Assembly: GCA_002389905.1 (NCBI GenBank)
Contig: DGRE01000055.1
Span: 1-64,000 of the forward strand
Direction of reading: 5' to 3'
DNA from: Hungatella sp. UBA4396
GTDB lineage: Bacteria; Bacillota; Clostridia; Lachnospirales; Lachnospiraceae
Length of the DNA stretch: 64,000 nucleotides
Shown here: piece by piece, positions 8,009-16,301 of the stretch
Layout of the letters: the number at the start of each line of letters is the position of its first letter
Position numbering within the stretch: the first letter of the stretch is position 1
Notes under the pieces: generated by a model
Told to the model about the DNA's origin: nothing
Databases searched by the model: none
What the model saw: the letters and a program-made list of their open reading frames with translations, nothing else
Position numbers and translations under genes: made by a program

Positions 8009-9676
8009 CTACTTGGAACCTCCTTTCAACACCTGCTTTACAATTTCTTCTCCTGATATCTGCCTGCCGTCATATTTTAAAATACTTTTATGGCATTCTA
8101 TGCCCGTCTGTTCCCTTATAAGGGAAGCCAGCTGGCCTGTGGCATTCTGTTCCACGTTGATTAAGGTTCTGTCCTTTGCATAGGTTTTCAGTTTTTCCTG
8201 GGGAAGGGGATAAATGTCTCCAAACACCAAAGCCCCATAGCTTCTATACCCACTTTTATTCAGCATGCATATGGCTTCCCTGATAGGACCATAGGTAGAT
8301 CCCCAGCCCAGGAGAAGAATTTCGCACTGCTCTTCTCCTATAAACTCCGGCTCTGACAGCTCCTGGACAAGACCCTTTAATTTTCTCATCCTCTTATCCA
8401 CCATTTGATTCCTCACATCTGCCGATTCCGTTATCCAGCCTCTTTCATCATGCTCATCACTGTCAGCGGCCACAAGATGGCTGGTCAGTCCCGGGATAAG
8501 CCTGGGAGAGATGCCGTCTTCCGTTATTCTGTAACGCAAATACTCTCCTTCCGCTTCTCTGGCAGGGCTGGTCAGTTCCAATCCGGAAGTGTCAAAGGGC
8601 TTCACACTGGCCGTTGTATCTCCAAGATACTGGTCACTGAGCAGTATGACAGGAATCTGGTATTTTTCTGCCAGGTTCAGCGCCCGGAAAGTCTGATAAA
8701 AAGCATCTTCATGATTTCTCAAGGCTATGACTAACCTGGGAAATTCCCCCTGTGATGCGGAAATTACGAACTTTAAATCACTTTGCTCTGTTCTTGTAGG
8801 GAGACCGGTGGCCGGGCCGGGCCTCTGCACATCTACGGCCACCAGCGGAATCTCCGCAATACCGGAAAATCCCAATGCTTCCACCTTCAGGCAGAAGCCG
8901 CCTCCGCTGGTCCCGGTCATGGCCCTTGCACCCGCATAGGAAGCACCCAATGCCATATTGATCGCAGCGATCTCATCTTCCGCCTGCTCCACCACGATTC
9001 CCGCCTCATGCCCCACAGAAGCCAGATACTCTAAAACAGTAGTAGAAGGAGACATGGGATAAGCGGAATAAAACTTAAGCCCTCCGGCCACCGCACCAAG
9101 TCCCAGTGCTTTGCTGCCTGAAATGAGCATGTAATCCTTATATCCGCCATCCAGATGCTTAAATTTTGCTTCCACAGATGTGTATCCTGCTTCAGCCGCC
9201 TTTACATTAACCTCAAGGATCTCTTTCTTCATGACACCGGCCATTATTTCACTTGCATATGTAAATGGCTCACCAAAGAGCTTCAATACCGCGCCCACTG
9301 CCACGCTGCCGGAAGCCTTCACATTCCCAAGTTCTTTAGCTGTTTTATTCATGGGAAGCTTAATAATTTTGGAATCCTCATCAGGATAATCAAAGCTGCT
9401 GTCACACAATATAAATCCTTTGGCCGTCAGTTTATGCTTATGCAAATCAATGGTTTCCTCATTTAAGGCAACGATGCCATCCAAAACATCGCTGTGTGAG
9501 GTTATTTCCTCCGTTCCGAAACGAAGCAGGGAAAAATTGTGTCCGCCGCGCACACGGGACATGAAATCCCTGGTGGTATAGATATAATAGCCGGAATGCT
9601 TCAGCAGCTTTTCCAGAATTGCAACCATGGTGTCAATGCCCTGTCCGGCAGCACCGCCAATCAGAATATTATACAT
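8009..9676 (-). CDS. korA: 2-oxoacid:ferredoxin oxidoreductase, fused gamma-alpha subunit
   Basis: Alpha subunit of 555 residues in which the gamma domain (about 1-185, beginning ILIGGAAGQGIDTM) is fused in front of the alpha pyrimidine-binding domain (about 195-400, YPMSPSTTVLEYLA, TGTSGGGFCLKVE) and the C-terminal transketolase-like domain (LLLGWGSTYGPIREA). This gamma-alpha fusion is the standard form in many Clostridia. There is no built-in ferredoxin domain, so an external ferredoxin takes the electrons. A strong AAAGGAGG ribosome site precedes the ATG, and a near-consensus promoter lies upstream. Confidence 0.93.
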   Translation of the reverse strand: MYNILIGGAAGQGIDTMVAILEKLLKHSGYYIYTTRDFMSRVRGGHNFSLLRFGTEEITSHSDVLDGIVALNEETIDLHKHKLTAKGFILCDSSFDYPDEDSKIIKLPMNKTAKELGNVKASGSVAVGAVLKLFGEPFTYASEIMAGVMKKEILEVNVKAAEAGYTSVEAKFKHLDGGYKDYMLISGSKALGLGAVAGGLKFYSAYPMSPSTTVLEYLASVGHEAGIVVEQAEDEIAAINMALGASYAGARAMTGTSGGGFCLKVEALGFSGIAEIPLVAVDVQRPGPATGLPTRTEQSDLKFVISASQGEFPRLVIALRNHEDAFYQTFRALNLAEKYQIPVILLSDQYLGDTTASVKPFDTSGLELTSPAREAEGEYLRYRITEDGISPRLIPGLTSHLVAADSDEHDERGWITESADVRNQMVDKRMRKLKGLVQELSEPEFIGEEQCEILLLGWGSTYGPIREAICMLNKSGYRSYGALVFGDIYPLPQEKLKTYAKDRTLINVEQNATGQLASLIREQTGIECHKSILKYDGRQISGEEIVKQVLKGGSK

Positions 9677-9705
9677 AGACTTTCCTCCTTTTTGAATTTT
9701 GACTA

Positions 9706-9734
9706 ATTATACCTTATTTTTACGTTGTTTTCAA
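9706..9734 (-). promoter_or_regulatory. housekeeping promoter of korAB
   Basis: On the minus strand TTGAAA and TATAAT are separated by 17 bases, ending 30 bases before the korA start. This is a near-perfect sigma-A promoter. Confidence 0.8.
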
Positions 9735-10204
9735 TATTCCTCTTGCTATGTATAAAATATTCACATTAATCTTGTTAATCTTTTGTTTATTTAATAAAAT
9801 ACTATAAAATATGTTTTTTAACAGACCAATTATCGGACCAGCTAAAAGCGCTTTTCTTTTATTTAGCAGAATCATGATTCTGCTTTATTTATCCATTCTC
9901 ACACCTCTGCAAGAGCCATATAGAATAAGTTTCATGATAATATAAGAATGAATGAAAGAAATAGCAGAAAAACATATGATGCGATAATATATGATTCTGC
10001 CTTTACATTTATTACGGTTATTTCAAGCCACATTTATTCATGCCTTGTTGGCAAAACCAGGCCCGTAAAGCAGCATTGGAAACAAATCAAAGATTTATTA
10101 ATATACTATAATAAGTGGTTGTGAAATTCATTAAAAAACTGACATTTATATGACATTCAGAATTTTGCAGACACCTAAAATATAAGCAGAAAGGAGGTCA
10201 AATA
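9735..10204. other. non-coding region with palindromes between korA and the DUF4183 gene
   Basis: About 470 AT-rich bases without a credible gene. It holds a 12-base palindrome AAAAGCGCTTTT (9844..9855) and, 9 bases on, a perfect 20-base palindrome (9865..9884). The 10-mer ATGATTCTGC from its right half recurs at 9991..10000, with AGCAGAA upstream of it at 9963..9969. These could be operators. The plus-strand DUF4183 gene must have its promoter here; a TATAAT occurs near 10107 but without a good partner, and I see no exact sigma-K or sigma-E match. Confidence 0.6.
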
Positions 10205-10585
10205 ATGGCTACGCAATTATTCAAACTCGTAATAGATGCTGCTACTACAACCGATACTGCTATTAATCCGGAAGTTGATAAATATTTTTATGAGCTGAGA
10301 GAAGATGAAAGAACTGGTGGTACAATTACTATTCCAGCGACTCAATTCACGGATAACAATGGTGATATTATGACAGGTAATCTTACCACTGCAGCTACAG
10401 ATAATGGATATTACCTTTTATTTATAAATGGCGTATTACAGCAATCCAGTTTGTATACCGTCAGTACCGACGGTTCGCAGGTTGTTATTACTGATGCAGA
10501 CACAGTTCCTGTTGGTGCACCAATTACCTTAATTGTAAATAACTTTGCTCCGGTATCTGATTCTACAACTACAGTAACAACGTAA
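10205..10585 (+). CDS. DUF4183 family protein, likely spore surface
   Basis: A 126-residue protein dominated by one DUF4183 domain: YYLLFINGVLQ followed by a Y-x-V strand and a D-x-V-P-x-G-x-P-I-x-L strand near the end. This family occurs in spore-forming Firmicutes and is associated with the spore surface. The low-complexity ends are rich in Thr (VSDSTTTVTT). There is no signal peptide, as expected for a protein made in the mother cell and assembled from outside onto the forespore. The ribosome site AAAGGAGG precedes the ATG. The gene is followed by its own terminator, then by the large protein that contains three further copies of the domain. Confidence 0.82.
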   Translation: MATQLFKLVIDAATTTDTAINPEVDKYFYELREDERTGGTITIPATQFTDNNGDIMTGNLTTAATDNGYYLLFINGVLQQSSLYTVSTDGSQVVITDADTVPVGAPITLIVNNFAPVSDSTTTVTT

Positions 10586-10598
10586 CTATCATATTTCA

Positions 10599-10628
10599 GG
10601 ATGTGTGATCATTTACACATCCTTTTGC
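10599..10628 (+). terminator. intrinsic terminator after the first DUF4183 gene
   Basis: GGATGTGT and ACACATCC pair around an 8-base loop and are followed by TTTTGCTTT. The hairpin sits 14 bases after the stop codon. Confidence 0.8.
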
Positions 10629-10658
10629 TTTCAAGGATTTCTATTTTTATAATAAAGA

Positions 10659-10686
10659 ACCTATTTTTTATGGAATACATAAAATA
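10659..10686 (+). promoter_or_regulatory. sigma-K-type promoter of the large DUF4183/DUF11 gene
   Basis: AC (10659..10660), 17 bases, then CATAAAATA (10678..10686) is an exact match to the sigma-K pattern known from Bacillus subtilis (AC, 16-17 bases, CATANNNTA). It lies 37 bases before the GTG start, directly after the terminator of the preceding gene. This supports late mother-cell expression. Confidence 0.6.
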
Positions 10687-10722
10687 ATAAAATGGTATAT
10701 CCTTATTCTTGGAGTGATTGCT

Positions 10723-13686
10723 GTGTTTTCTAAAAAACTTTTACACGCAGATGTTTACCAATATAATACATTGTCTGACGGCATAAAAAAAACTTATACA
10801 AGTAATGATGAATTAAAAGAATATGGGAACAGAGGTATACTTAATCCAGATAGTGTTTCTTATTATAATTTGTTTATTAACGGAGTATTGCAGCCAAAGG
10901 TTAACTATGAAATTCAAAAAGATCTTCTTTTGCTTAAAACTGAAGATGTTCCTATTATAGGTTCCACTATCATTATTCTTTTCGTCGCCTTTAAAGATGA
11001 GGGATTCACGAACCTTAACTTTGCTGAAGCAAAAGGAACATTACCTTCCGGCCATATTTCCGTTGGACCTGTAACAGATGGGGGGATTTCTATTAAGGAT
11101 ACCGTACCATCTTCCCTGAAACTGGAGAAAGTTATGAAATCCGGGCCTGATTTTGTTCTCTCTGGTTATATAACCTGCTGGGAATTCATGTTGACCGTAA
11201 ATAATACAGGCAATATACCAATCAGCCATATTGTTGTAACTGATCAAATCTTATTGGATTCAATTTTAAATATAAAAAACTTATCCTACTCTCATGGTAA
11301 TATTTTAATTGATGAAGGGGTTATTAACTGGAATATAGACATGATCGATGCAGGAGAATCTGCCACTGCAATTTTTAAGGCAGAAGGTTACTTTTCTGCC
11401 AGCGGCATCCGCTGCATCAGCAGTGGCCTTGCAGCCGGAAACAGTCTTTCGGGACCTATGAAAACCGATATCATCTGCACTGCGCCAATCAATGTGGGAA
11501 AAGGCTTGAACATTAACAAAATCACTACATGCGGCCCTGCAAAAGTAAACGTTAAGAAGAACAACACCTGGAGAGTTGAAATAAACTTATCCAATCTTAG
11601 TGATAATAAAATATTTGATATTTTTGTGGAAGATGTTTTGCTTATTGAAAACATCAGTTGTGTTAAAATTGTCAGTGTATCCTATGGAACTGCTGTTTTA
11701 AAAGACAATAAGGTTCTTTGGAACATTGATATGTTGGACAAATCAGAGAATGCCATCCTAGTGGCAGACATCATCGGTTCATTTTCTACAGATGGGATCA
11801 GAAGCTTAGATGCCGCTTCGGGAATTGGCCATATCGGTACGGGCAAATTATTTACAAATACTTCCCGGGATTTTCAAATCATAGTATCCCCAGCCACAGA
11901 ACCGGTAAAAAAAGAATTATTGCTGCAAAACTTTGTACTAAATGAACCGCTGACCGTACCTTTGGGTCAGGTTAAAAAATGGTGGTTTTCTCTAAAAATC
12001 ACGAATCCCACAAATGATGTTTTAAAAAATATTATTGTGACAGATTATATCCTGTTTGATGAGCTTCATAGTGTGTGTACGAAATCCATATCTTCAGGTC
12101 ATATTTCTGTTTCTGATAACTCTGTAATCTGGAATATTGAAGAACTTCTTCCCTGCAGTACATTAACAGCCACATTTAAAGTGGAAGGCTCTTTCCATGC
12201 TGCCGGGCTGCGTTCTCTCAGCAGAGCTATTGGAACGGCCTTAAACCCAAATTCAGACGCTTGTATCATATCAAACATATCTTCCGGATCATCAATCAGA
12301 GTTTGTGTTTGTAAGCATAATAAAAAAAGAACCCGTGTTGTGGGCAAAGCCTTTCCTCAATATAAACAAACATATTGTGTTAAAGATGTTTGTGTGGATA
12401 TGGATGACCATGATTTTAAGAGTATTACTTTTAAGCCTGGAGTGATCACTGAAAACTCTCTGACAATTACCGACTTAGAAGAGAAATCAAATTACAAAAA
12501 AGTCAGTTTTCTCTTAAAACTGCCTTTTGAAATAACAACTTCAAATGATACTGTCCTCGAAGGCAGTCTGTCAAATATAGAAGAGAATATAATTATGCTT
12601 TTCCCAGAATCAGAGGATGACCTGTCCTCTCATGTTGTGGTAGAAACCAGTTCAGAACTTTTAGAAACTTATATGGAACGAGACGGTGAATTATATTTTT
12701 CAGTCAAAGCATATATTATGATTAAGGCAGCGGAAACTGTACAGGCATTAATTCCTGACCTTGAATTTTATTCAGATTCTTCCGCCCGGGAAAAAAACCT
12801 TAAAATTTCAACCGATGTTTCCGGGAATAACCAGTGTGCGGATATATTCGGCAATCTGACCATAGATAAATACATTGTATCAGGGCCTTTAGAAGTCAGC
12901 GGCAATACCCCCTATACATGGAGAATCCAAATTAAAATAACAAACAACGGATATGGGCCGGTCAATAATATTGTTATGACAGATCATTTGCTGTTAGATG
13001 CATTTGAAAATTTTCATATTGTCAGCCTTACACAAGGAACGGTAAGCAGGGATAACACTCAGATGATCTGGAATATAGGAGCCTTAAATTCTTATAGTAC
13101 CGTAGTAATGACAGCAGAAGTTACCGGATTCTTTTACAGCAAAGGAAATCGGATTCTTAATGCAGAAAACTATCAATATAACACTGTGTCCGACGGGATA
13201 AAAATGGAGTTCACCTCTGATGACGAGCTGCTTCTGTATGACAGACACGGCATACCTGATCCAAATAATGTGTCCTTCTTCAGTCTGTTTATTAATGGAG
13301 TATTACAGCCAGAACCTGTCTATACAGTAGAACCGGGGCTTTTAATCCTGAAAACGGAAAATGCACCTCAAGAAGGAGTACCCATTACTCTTGAATACTT
13401 AATTATAAAGAACGAATCAGGCCAGCTTTTGAAAGCAGAAACATATCAATATAACACGCTTTCAAATGGAGAGAGAATTTATACAAATTCAGATGAATTG
13501 ACTATGTATGGTGACAAAGGAATCCTTGATCCCAAAGCAACTTCCTATCAAAATCTTTTTGTAAATGGAGTGATACAGCCCGGAATCAATTATATAGTGA
13601 AAGAAGGTATGCTTATATTAAGAATAGAAAGCACGCCTGCAAAAGAAATTCCTATTACAGTACAATTTGTTTCCCTATTCTCATAA
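10723..13686 (+). CDS. large mosaic spore-surface protein: DUF4183, DUF11-like repeats, SPOCS-like domain
   Basis: A 987-residue protein built from repeats. One DUF4183 domain (about residues 10-95) is followed by three DUF11-like beta-sandwich repeats (about 125-245, 260-380, 395-520; each has a VTD-x-x-L-x-D strand and an NW- or WNI-x-x-L strand). Next come a central domain resembling the SPOCS/DUF3794 spore-coat family (about 555-695), a fourth DUF11-like repeat (about 715-820) and two tandem DUF4183 domains (about 825-985). The second and third DUF4183 copies share YQYNT-S-G with the first, so they are recent duplications. There is no signal peptide or sortase signal. The GTG at 10723 lies 8 bases after GGAG and is preferred over the GTG at 10714. 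The sigma-K-type promoter supports a coat or exosporium role; fibre or filament structure is a guess. Confidence 0.8.
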   Translation: MFSKKLLHADVYQYNTLSDGIKKTYTSNDELKEYGNRGILNPDSVSYYNLFINGVLQPKVNYEIQKDLLLLKTEDVPIIGSTIIILFVAFKDEGFTNLNFAEAKGTLPSGHISVGPVTDGGISIKDTVPSSLKLEKVMKSGPDFVLSGYITCWEFMLTVNNTGNIPISHIVVTDQILLDSILNIKNLSYSHGNILIDEGVINWNIDMIDAGESATAIFKAEGYFSASGIRCISSGLAAGNSLSGPMKTDIICTAPINVGKGLNINKITTCGPAKVNVKKNNTWRVEINLSNLSDNKIFDIFVEDVLLIENISCVKIVSVSYGTAVLKDNKVLWNIDMLDKSENAILVADIIGSFSTDGIRSLDAASGIGHIGTGKLFTNTSRDFQIIVSPATEPVKKELLLQNFVLNEPLTVPLGQVKKWWFSLKITNPTNDVLKNIIVTDYILFDELHSVCTKSISSGHISVSDNSVIWNIEELLPCSTLTATFKVEGSFHAAGLRSLSRAIGTALNPNSDACIISNISSGSSIRVCVCKHNKKRTRVVGKAFPQYKQTYCVKDVCVDMDDHDFKSITFKPGVITENSLTITDLEEKSNYKKVSFLLKLPFEITTSNDTVLEGSLSNIEENIIMLFPESEDDLSSHVVVETSSELLETYMERDGELYFSVKAYIMIKAAETVQALIPDLEFYSDSSAREKNLKISTDVSGNNQCADIFGNLTIDKYIVSGPLEVSGNTPYTWRIQIKITNNGYGPVNNIVMTDHLLLDAFENFHIVSLTQGTVSRDNTQMIWNIGALNSYSTVVMTAEVTGFFYSKGNRILNAENYQYNTVSDGIKMEFTSDDELLLYDRHGIPDPNNVSFFSLFINGVLQPEPVYTVEPGLLILKTENAPQEGVPITLEYLIIKNESGQLLKAETYQYNTLSNGERIYTNSDELTMYGDKGILDPKATSYQNLFVNGVIQPGINYIVKEGMLILRIESTPAKEIPITVQFVSLFS

Positions 13687-13711
13687 ATGAACTTCTTTAT
13701 GAGAAAGCCAT

Positions 13712-13720
13712 CATATTATA
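13712..13720 (+). promoter_or_regulatory. possible sigma-K minus-10 element
   Basis: CATATTATA matches CATANNNTA and lies 42 bases before the next start codon. The nearest AC dinucleotide is 19 bases upstream, longer than usual, so support is weak. Confidence 0.3.
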
Positions 13721-13762
13721 AAATCATATGCTTTAACTATAAAATATATAGGAGTTTTATCA

Positions 13763-14137
13763 ATGGACAATAACACTAAGCTAATGAGCATTGTTTTTAG
13801 TTCGGAAGAAAATCCATTATTTACAAGAGAATATGCTTCTGATATTGTCTTATTCCAGACGTTTTCTACCGTTCAGACCAATACAGTAATCTGGACACCA
13901 GATTCCGGTAAAAGCATATATCTTACGGCATTTCAGGTCTCGGCTTCTGCTCCGCTGACTATTCAACTAAAGAGAGGAGGTAATAATACTTTTTTGTCAA
14001 TCATTCTTACAAGTACACTTGCCACTTATGGTGAAAGCTACCCTTCTCCAATTAAATTTAACCCGGATGAAGCAATCTCTGTCACTACAAGTGCTGCAGG
14101 AACCGTAAGTATTTCTCTCATGGGCTATGAATTTTAA
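13763..14137 (+). CDS. small beta-rich protein of unknown family, spore-surface candidate (124 aa)
   Basis: I do not recognise this family. The 124 residues look like an all-beta domain without signal peptide or cysteines: FQTFSTVQTNTVIW, SIYLTAFQVSASAPL, NNTFLSIIL and a closing ISLMGYEF. The gene has a clear GGAG ribosome site and lies 77 bases after the large mosaic gene. The next gene encodes the same scaffold with a large insertion, so the two are paralogues. Placement after two DUF4183 genes suggests a spore-surface component or a fibre tip protein; that is inference. Confidence 0.7.
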   Translation: MDNNTKLMSIVFSSEENPLFTREYASDIVLFQTFSTVQTNTVIWTPDSGKSIYLTAFQVSASAPLTIQLKRGGNNTFLSIILTSTLATYGESYPSPIKFNPDEAISVTTSAAGTVSISLMGYEF

Positions 14138-14167
14138 GGCCATGATAAAACATCAAAGGAGGGCTGC

Positions 14168-15061
14168 ATGGCTAAACAAATTATTCAGAAAAATAATAGT
14201 ACGGTACAAGATAACCAACAAATTAATGTAACCTTGGAGGAAAGCTCAGATATCATCATATATGATAGTTTTGGTATTTTATCTGCAAAAAAGAGTATTT
14301 GGGTTCCGGAGGCACAAAAAAGCATTCTTCTCACTGCAGTGGAGGTATCAGCGCCCCTGGATATATCCATTATACTAAGTGATGGTGATAATAACTTTCT
14401 CTCTCTGAGAGTAACAGAACTCCTCAGCACTGTAAGTCAGCGCTTCTCTTCCGCTTACAGGCTTAAAACCAACAATGCCCTTATGGTCAGCACATCTGAT
14501 GAAACAATAAAATGTAATACATCCGGTGCTGTCAGTGCAACACAAGTTGCTTATAATAGCAGAAGTGATTTCGTTAATGTTAATAACGCCGTCGGACTTG
14601 CCAACGGAAGTCTTGCTGTTTTAAGTTCAGGACTGCTTAATCAAACCAGAGGGAGGATCAATTTAGGATATAGTATGCTGCCATCAAACTATACCTATTT
14701 AGAAATTACAAGTGTTGTGATCAAATATTATTGCCGCCTTAGTCTGACCCTGGCAGTGGGTGTTAGTTCAATGATACTCTATTGGCGGCCTAATTCCCAG
14801 GAAAACTGGACCGAATTACAGCAAATGAGCCTTTCCTTAATAGGAGCTATTGATTATTTAACAGTTCCTGTCACATATGATATAACCAATGCAATACTGC
14901 AGGCATCAAATCCCTGGGAAGTAATCAGTAATATGCAGACATCTTTTGTGGGAACTCATACCGGATTGGGGCTTGGAAATGCTGTGCAGCTGGATGCGGT
15001 AGAAGTTGAAATCTGTATGTCCGGCAAAAATCAAATTACACTTTTAGGTTATGAAGTTTAG
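14168..15061 (+). CDS. paralogue of the preceding small protein with a ~165-residue inserted domain
   Basis: The N-terminal ~115 residues (SDIIIYDSFGIL, KSILLTAVEVSAPLDISI, NNFLSLRVTELLST, NALMVSTSDE) line up with the 124-residue protein before it, and the last residues ITLLGYEV match its ISLMGYEF end. Between them is an extra beta-rich region (about 118-287) that resembles a jelly-roll, with LSLTLAVGVSSMILYWRP and an even strand pattern; I cannot assign it to a family. It starts 30 bases after the previous stop behind AAAGGAGG, so the two genes form one transcript. No signal peptide. Likely a surface or binding version of the same scaffold. Confidence 0.7.
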   Translation: MAKQIIQKNNSTVQDNQQINVTLEESSDIIIYDSFGILSAKKSIWVPEAQKSILLTAVEVSAPLDISIILSDGDNNFLSLRVTELLSTVSQRFSSAYRLKTNNALMVSTSDETIKCNTSGAVSATQVAYNSRSDFVNVNNAVGLANGSLAVLSSGLLNQTRGRINLGYSMLPSNYTYLEITSVVIKYYCRLSLTLAVGVSSMILYWRPNSQENWTELQQMSLSLIGAIDYLTVPVTYDITNAILQASNPWEVISNMQTSFVGTHTGLGLGNAVQLDAVEVEICMSGKNQITLLGYEV

Positions 15062-15076
15062 GTTGTATAATTCTTT

Positions 15077-15101
15077 CCGCCGCTTTCCATTAACGCGGCG
15101 G
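15077..15101. terminator. GC-rich hairpin between convergent genes
   Basis: CCGCCGC and GCGGCGG pair around an 11-base loop, between the end of the spore-surface genes and the end of the sulfatase-maturase gene. No T run follows on either strand, so termination strength is uncertain. Confidence 0.5.
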
Positions 15102-15141
15102 AGCAGGGCGAACAAGTTATTCCTTTATTATTGTGCTGAGC

Positions 15142-16245
15142 CTAACTGATTCGTTTCGCTATTTCCAGCATTTTCGGCAGACATGCATCAAAGAACATTT
15201 TGTATGACTGGCAAAAATACTGATGGTGGTCCTGGTCCGCCTGCCTTGTCCTTTTGCATCCTCCCCGGCAAAGTGCCTCATACCTGCAATTTAAACAGGC
15301 TGTTTCTTTTTGCTGAGATTCTTTGATAAAACCGATCTGCTCTCTCACCTGATCAATCTCTTCCACCGAATTCTTGCAAAAATTCCCCAGCCTGTAGCGA
15401 TCCATTACATAAAAGTCGCAAGGATACACCGAACCGTCCGCTTCCACCACATACTGCTTTCCGCAGATTCCCTGCATGTCACAGGATTCGGGAAACTGCC
15501 CCAGAAGAATTCCAATATAATTTTCAAAATGGCGGATGTAAGGCTGTCTACCCAGCTGCAGATCTTCGTACCAGAGATCAAACAGATCAGTAAGAAACCT
15601 GCCGTAAGCTTCCGGAGTCAGGGAGTATTCTCTTGAACCAGGCGGTTCCCCCATAGGATCCAGGCAGGAAATAAACTGTAAATAATTCAGGTGGTTTTTC
15701 CTGTAAAATTCATAGGTTTTCCGGATTGCAGGAGCCGTTGCTCCGTTTACTACAGATAGGATGTTAAACTCTACTCCTGCTTTCTGAAACAGCTCAACGT
15801 TTTTCATGACCTTGAAAAAGGTTTCCTCACCCTTTGTGTTTTTCCGGTAACGATTATGGATTTTAGGTCCCCCGTCCAGGGATACGCCGATTAAAAAGTT
15901 ATTTTTAACAAAAAATTCCGCCCATTCCTGATTTAAATGATAGCCGTTGGTCTGCAATGCATTTTGTATTTTAACATGATTTATATTGTACCGTTTCTGA
16001 AACAGGATAGACTTTTCAAAAAAATCCAGACCGCACAATGTGGGCTCCCCTCCCTGGAAGGCAAAGGTACAGCTTCCTTTTGCATATGCAAGCACTTTTT
16101 GAATCACCTTTTCCAGAGTCTCAAGACTCATGAAACCATAGGATGACTGCTCTCTCTTACACATGGTATCGTAATAAAAACAGTAATCACAGCGCATATT
16201 GCAGTTACCGGAAGCGGGCTTTATCAGTACATTAATCGGCGGCAT
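15142..16245 (-). CDS. anaerobic sulfatase-maturating radical SAM enzyme (anSME)
   Basis: Radical SAM/SPASM enzyme of 367 residues that oxidises the active-site Cys or Ser of type I sulfatases to formylglycine without oxygen. The radical SAM cluster is C15-x3-C19-x2-C22 (GNCNMRCDYC). Downstream are the QGGEPTL motif and a C-terminal SPASM region with the cysteines of CDMQGICGKQ, YPCDFYV, CLNCRYEALCRGGC and FCQSYKM, which hold two extra [4Fe-4S] clusters. It is encoded 56 bases after a sulfatase with a Cys-type signature, its evident substrate. It is the last gene of the importer-sulfatase operon. Confidence 0.93.
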   Translation of the reverse strand: MPPINVLIKPASGNCNMRCDYCFYYDTMCKREQSSYGFMSLETLEKVIQKVLAYAKGSCTFAFQGGEPTLCGLDFFEKSILFQKRYNINHVKIQNALQTNGYHLNQEWAEFFVKNNFLIGVSLDGGPKIHNRYRKNTKGEETFFKVMKNVELFQKAGVEFNILSVVNGATAPAIRKTYEFYRKNHLNYLQFISCLDPMGEPPGSREYSLTPEAYGRFLTDLFDLWYEDLQLGRQPYIRHFENYIGILLGQFPESCDMQGICGKQYVVEADGSVYPCDFYVMDRYRLGNFCKNSVEEIDQVREQIGFIKESQQKETACLNCRYEALCRGGCKRTRQADQDHHQYFCQSYKMFFDACLPKMLEIAKRIS

Positions 16246-16301
16246 ATTTTTCTTCTCCTGTCATCTTAAATTAAAAAGCCAAACAGTCAATCTCTGATTT
16301 T

